Source: Candidatus Bipolaricaulota bacterium
GTDB taxonomy: Bacteria; Bipolaricaulota; Bipolaricaulia; Bipolaricaulales; Bipolaricaulaceae
Direction of reading: 5' to 3'
Length of the DNA: 7,494 nucleotides
Assembly: GCA_015661965.1 (NCBI GenBank)
Contig: DQVA01000128.1
Location: 1 to 7,494, forward strand
The position numbers and the translations under genes are program-made. Under the pieces are notes generated by a model that did no database searches, was not told the origin of the DNA, and saw only the letters and a program-made list of their open reading frames with translations. Shown one piece after another: positions 5,972 through 7,494 of this stretch; the first letter of the stretch is position 1, and the number at the start of each line of letters is the position of its first letter.

Positions 5972-5979
5972 CACCTCCT
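5972..5979 (-). promoter_or_regulatory. Ribosome binding site deciding the transaldolase GTG start
   Basis: On the minus strand this reads AGGAGGTG, an essentially ideal Shine-Dalgarno that begins in the last base of the tatD stop codon. The core AGGAGG is 5 nt from GTG 5968. The alternative GTG at 5974-5972 overlaps the site itself and so cannot use it. Confidence 0.8.
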
Positions 5980-6758
5980 CACCACTCCGGGCGGACGCCG
6001 AACAGCCGGCAAGCGTTCTCGAAGGTGGCCTCCGCCAGCTCCTCCAGGGGAAGGCCCAGCAGTTCTGCCAACTTGAGGGCCACCAGCCGCACCTTTAAGG
6101 GATCGTTCCTTTTACCTCGGAAGGGCTCCGGGGGGAGAAAGGGGGCGTCGGTTTCGATGAGGAGGCGGCTTAGGGGGACCAGTTTCACCGCTTGTCTTAA
6201 GGGCTCGTTCTTCCGGTAGGTGAGGGGCCCCCCGATCCCCAGGTGAAGGCCCAGGGCCAAGGCCCGGCGGGCCAGGGCGGCGTCCCCGGAAAAGGCGTGC
6301 CACACCCCCCGCACCGGCCCCTCCTCCGCGAGTACCCGAAAGAAGTCCTCCCCCGCCTCCCGGTAGTGGAGGATCACCGGCAGGTCAAGCTTCCTCGCCA
6401 GCCGCAGCTGGGCCCGAAACGCTGAAAGCTGTGCCTCCCGCGGCGAAAGGTCCCGATAATAATCGAGGCCGATCTCCCCCACCGCCACCGCCCCCCGACG
6501 GAGGAGTCCCTCCAGGGCTTCCCGGGCCTGGGGAGAGAACGCTTTCGCCTCGTGGGGGTGGAAGCCGCAGGCAGCGAACACGTGCTGGTGCCTTCCCGCC
6601 AGCTCCAGGGCGGCCCGGGAGGTGGTGAGGTCAAACCCCGCATTTATCACCGCCACCCGCTGGGCACGCAGCTCGGCGATAAGCCCCTCCCGGTCCCGGT
6701 CGAACTGGGGGAAATCCAGGTGGGCGTGGGTATCGAACAGCCGTAGTCGGCTAGCCAT
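5979..6758 (-). CDS. tatD: TatD-family metal-dependent hydrolase (putative 3'-5' DNase)
   Basis: The product is 259 aa, the family's usual length, an amidohydrolase-fold TIM-barrel acting in the cytoplasm. TatD-family proteins are two-metal phosphodiesterases; characterised members degrade DNA or RNA ends and may act in DNA repair or quality control. All metal ligands are present: His11 and His13 in FDTHAHLD, Glu95 in VGEIGLDYYRD, His131 in PVILHYREA, His154 in WHAFSGD and Asp204 in IETDAPFLPP. GFHPHEAK (65-72) is also typical. The ATG at 6758 is preferred: it has GGAG 7 nt upstream and gives the standard MASRLRLFDTH start. A TTG at 6776 would add six residues. The start overlaps the end of the NnrD gene by 8 nt, so coupled translation is likely. 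Which TatD subfamily and substrate apply cannot be told by eye. Confidence 0.94.
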   Translation of the reverse strand: MASRLRLFDTHAHLDFPQFDRDREGLIAELRAQRVAVINAGFDLTTSRAALELAGRHQHVFAACGFHPHEAKAFSPQAREALEGLLRRGAVAVGEIGLDYYRDLSPREAQLSAFRAQLRLARKLDLPVILHYREAGEDFFRVLAEEGPVRGVWHAFSGDAALARRALALGLHLGIGGPLTYRKNEPLRQAVKLVPLSRLLIETDAPFLPPEPFRGKRNDPLKVRLVALKLAELLGLPLEELAEATFENACRLFGVRPEW

Positions 6759-7494
6759 CGGCGGTCTCCAGCTCAAGGAACACTTGGGGGAGCACCTTGA
6801 AAAGTTCGCCGGGGAGGAGGGCCCGTTCGGCCCCTCCCTCCACCAGGCGCTCGGCGGCCAGGCCGTGCGCGAACACGCCGGCGCAGGCCGCCTCCAGGGC
6901 GGTAACCCCCCCGGCCCATAGCCCGGCGATGAGGCCGGCTAGCACGTCCCCGGCCCCGCCGTGGGCCAGGGCGGTGTTCCCGCGAGTGGAGAGGTAGATC
7001 TCGCCGGCCGGGGCGGCGATGGCGGTGGGCGGGCCTTTGAGGGCCACCACCGCCCCCCAGTCCCGGGCCGCCCGCCGGGCCTCCTCGATCTTCCCCGCCA
7101 CCACCTCGTGCACGTCCTTCCCCACCAGGTGAGCGAACTCCCCGGGATGGGGTGTGAGGATGAGTTCCCCTTCCCGCTTTCGGAGCAGCTTCTGGTCCTG
7201 GGCCAGGGCGAACAGGCCATCGGCATCCACTACCAGCTTTGGGTGCCCCGAGGTGAGCACCGCCCGCACCAACTCGGCTGGGCCTGCCCCCCTTCCCAAG
7301 CCAGGCCCTAAAAGCACCACATCCATCCCCTCCATGAGCTCCAGCACCCGGCCGGCCGCCTCCGGGGAGAACCGGCCCGCCTCCGCCGGGAGGGGATGGA
7401 CCAGGGCCTCGACGGCCGCCCCCTCGACCACCCCGTAGATGGGGGCCGGCACCGCCACGTGTACCAGCCCGGCTCCGGCCCGCAGGGCGGCCTC
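6751..7494 (-). CDS. nnrD: ADP/ATP-dependent NAD(P)H-hydrate dehydratase, partial (N-terminus beyond the right edge)
   Basis: This enzyme dehydrates damaged NAD(P)H hydrates back to NAD(P)H using ADP or ATP (metabolite repair, cytoplasm). The frame is open to the last base, giving 247 visible residues. The first residues (EAALRAGAGLVHVAVP) are the conserved interior of the ribokinase-like domain, so the GTG at 7458 is an internal valine and the real start is outside. Numbering from the edge: LLGPGLG (61-67), VVDADGL (88-94), LTPHPGEF (113-120), LKGPPTAIA (152-160) and GNTALAHGGAGDVLAG (172-187), whose GGAGD carries the conserved Asp183. In many bacteria this domain is fused to an N-terminal epimerase (NnrE). 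The missing part lies outside, so I cannot say whether this one is bifunctional. It is the first visible gene of the right-hand operon and overlaps tatD by 8 nt. Confidence 0.92.
   Translation of the reverse strand, partial: EAALRAGAGLVHVAVPAPIYGVVEGAAVEALVHPLPAEAGRFSPEAAGRVLELMEGMDVVLLGPGLGRGAGPAELVRAVLTSGHPKLVVDADGLFALAQDQKLLRKREGELILTPHPGEFAHLVGKDVHEVVAGKIEEARRAARDWGAVVALKGPPTAIAAPAGEIYLSTRGNTALAHGGAGDVLAGLIAGLWAGGVTALEAACAGVFAHGLAAERLVEGGAERALLPGELFKVLPQVFLELETADG

Noticed and set aside
7456..7458. GTG as the start of the dehydratase gene
   Set aside because: The codons upstream to the window edge continue the conserved AALRAGAGLV motif of the family, so this is an internal valine.
1..7494. 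CRISPR array, tRNA, insertion sequence, phage or defence genes
   Set aside because: No regularly spaced repeats, tRNA-like cloverleaf, transposase, integrase or defence motifs were found on either strand by reading.

Overview
The window is a gene-dense, GC-rich (roughly two-thirds G+C by eye) stretch of bacterial chromosome. It holds nine protein genes, two of them cut by the window edges. There is no tRNA, rRNA, CRISPR array, insertion sequence or long repeat. A lipoprotein with a lipobox and an apolipoprotein N-acyltransferase (Lnt) point to a lipoprotein-making, probably double-membraned bacterium. Frequent GTG/TTG starts, 4-22 nt gene overlaps, and PKD/TolB-propeller, DUF4384 and PEGA envelope proteins resemble deep-branching lineages such as Bipolaricaulota or Deinococcota. 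That placement is a guess; no marker gene here settles it.

Left block (2398 down to 1, minus strand): a tightly coupled four-gene operon. It encodes an ECF-type sigma factor (TTG start), a single-pass membrane protein with an outward AMPK-type glycogen-binding (CBM48/E-set) domain in the position of an anti-sigma factor, a secreted helical protein of unknown function, and a secreted DUF4384 + PEGA protein that runs off the left edge. The genes overlap by 14 and 4 nt or are separated by 2 nt. A promoter-like GGAACC-N17-TATATT lies just upstream of the sigma gene and would give a very short leader.

Middle (2570-3829, plus strand): a divergently transcribed lipoprotein with one PKD domain and a TolB-like beta-propeller. 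It ends in a convergent intergenic region (3830-3896) with strong hairpins that look like a bidirectional terminator.

Right block (7494 down to 3897, minus strand): a conserved housekeeping-type operon. It encodes NAD(P)H-hydrate dehydratase (NnrD part, 5' end outside the window), a TatD-family metal-dependent hydrolase, a small transaldolase of the TalC/FSA family whose active-site residues favour transaldolase over fructose-6-phosphate aldolase, and Lnt. Junctions are an 8-nt overlap, a 10-nt gap and a 4-nt (or 22-nt) overlap, so one transcript is likely.

The most unusual part is the left operon. The sigma factor is paired with a cysteine-free membrane partner whose outer domain belongs to a carbohydrate-binding fold, and the same transcript carries two surface proteins. 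This suggests an envelope- or glycan-responsive sigma system whose sensor lacks the usual zinc-binding anti-sigma domain.
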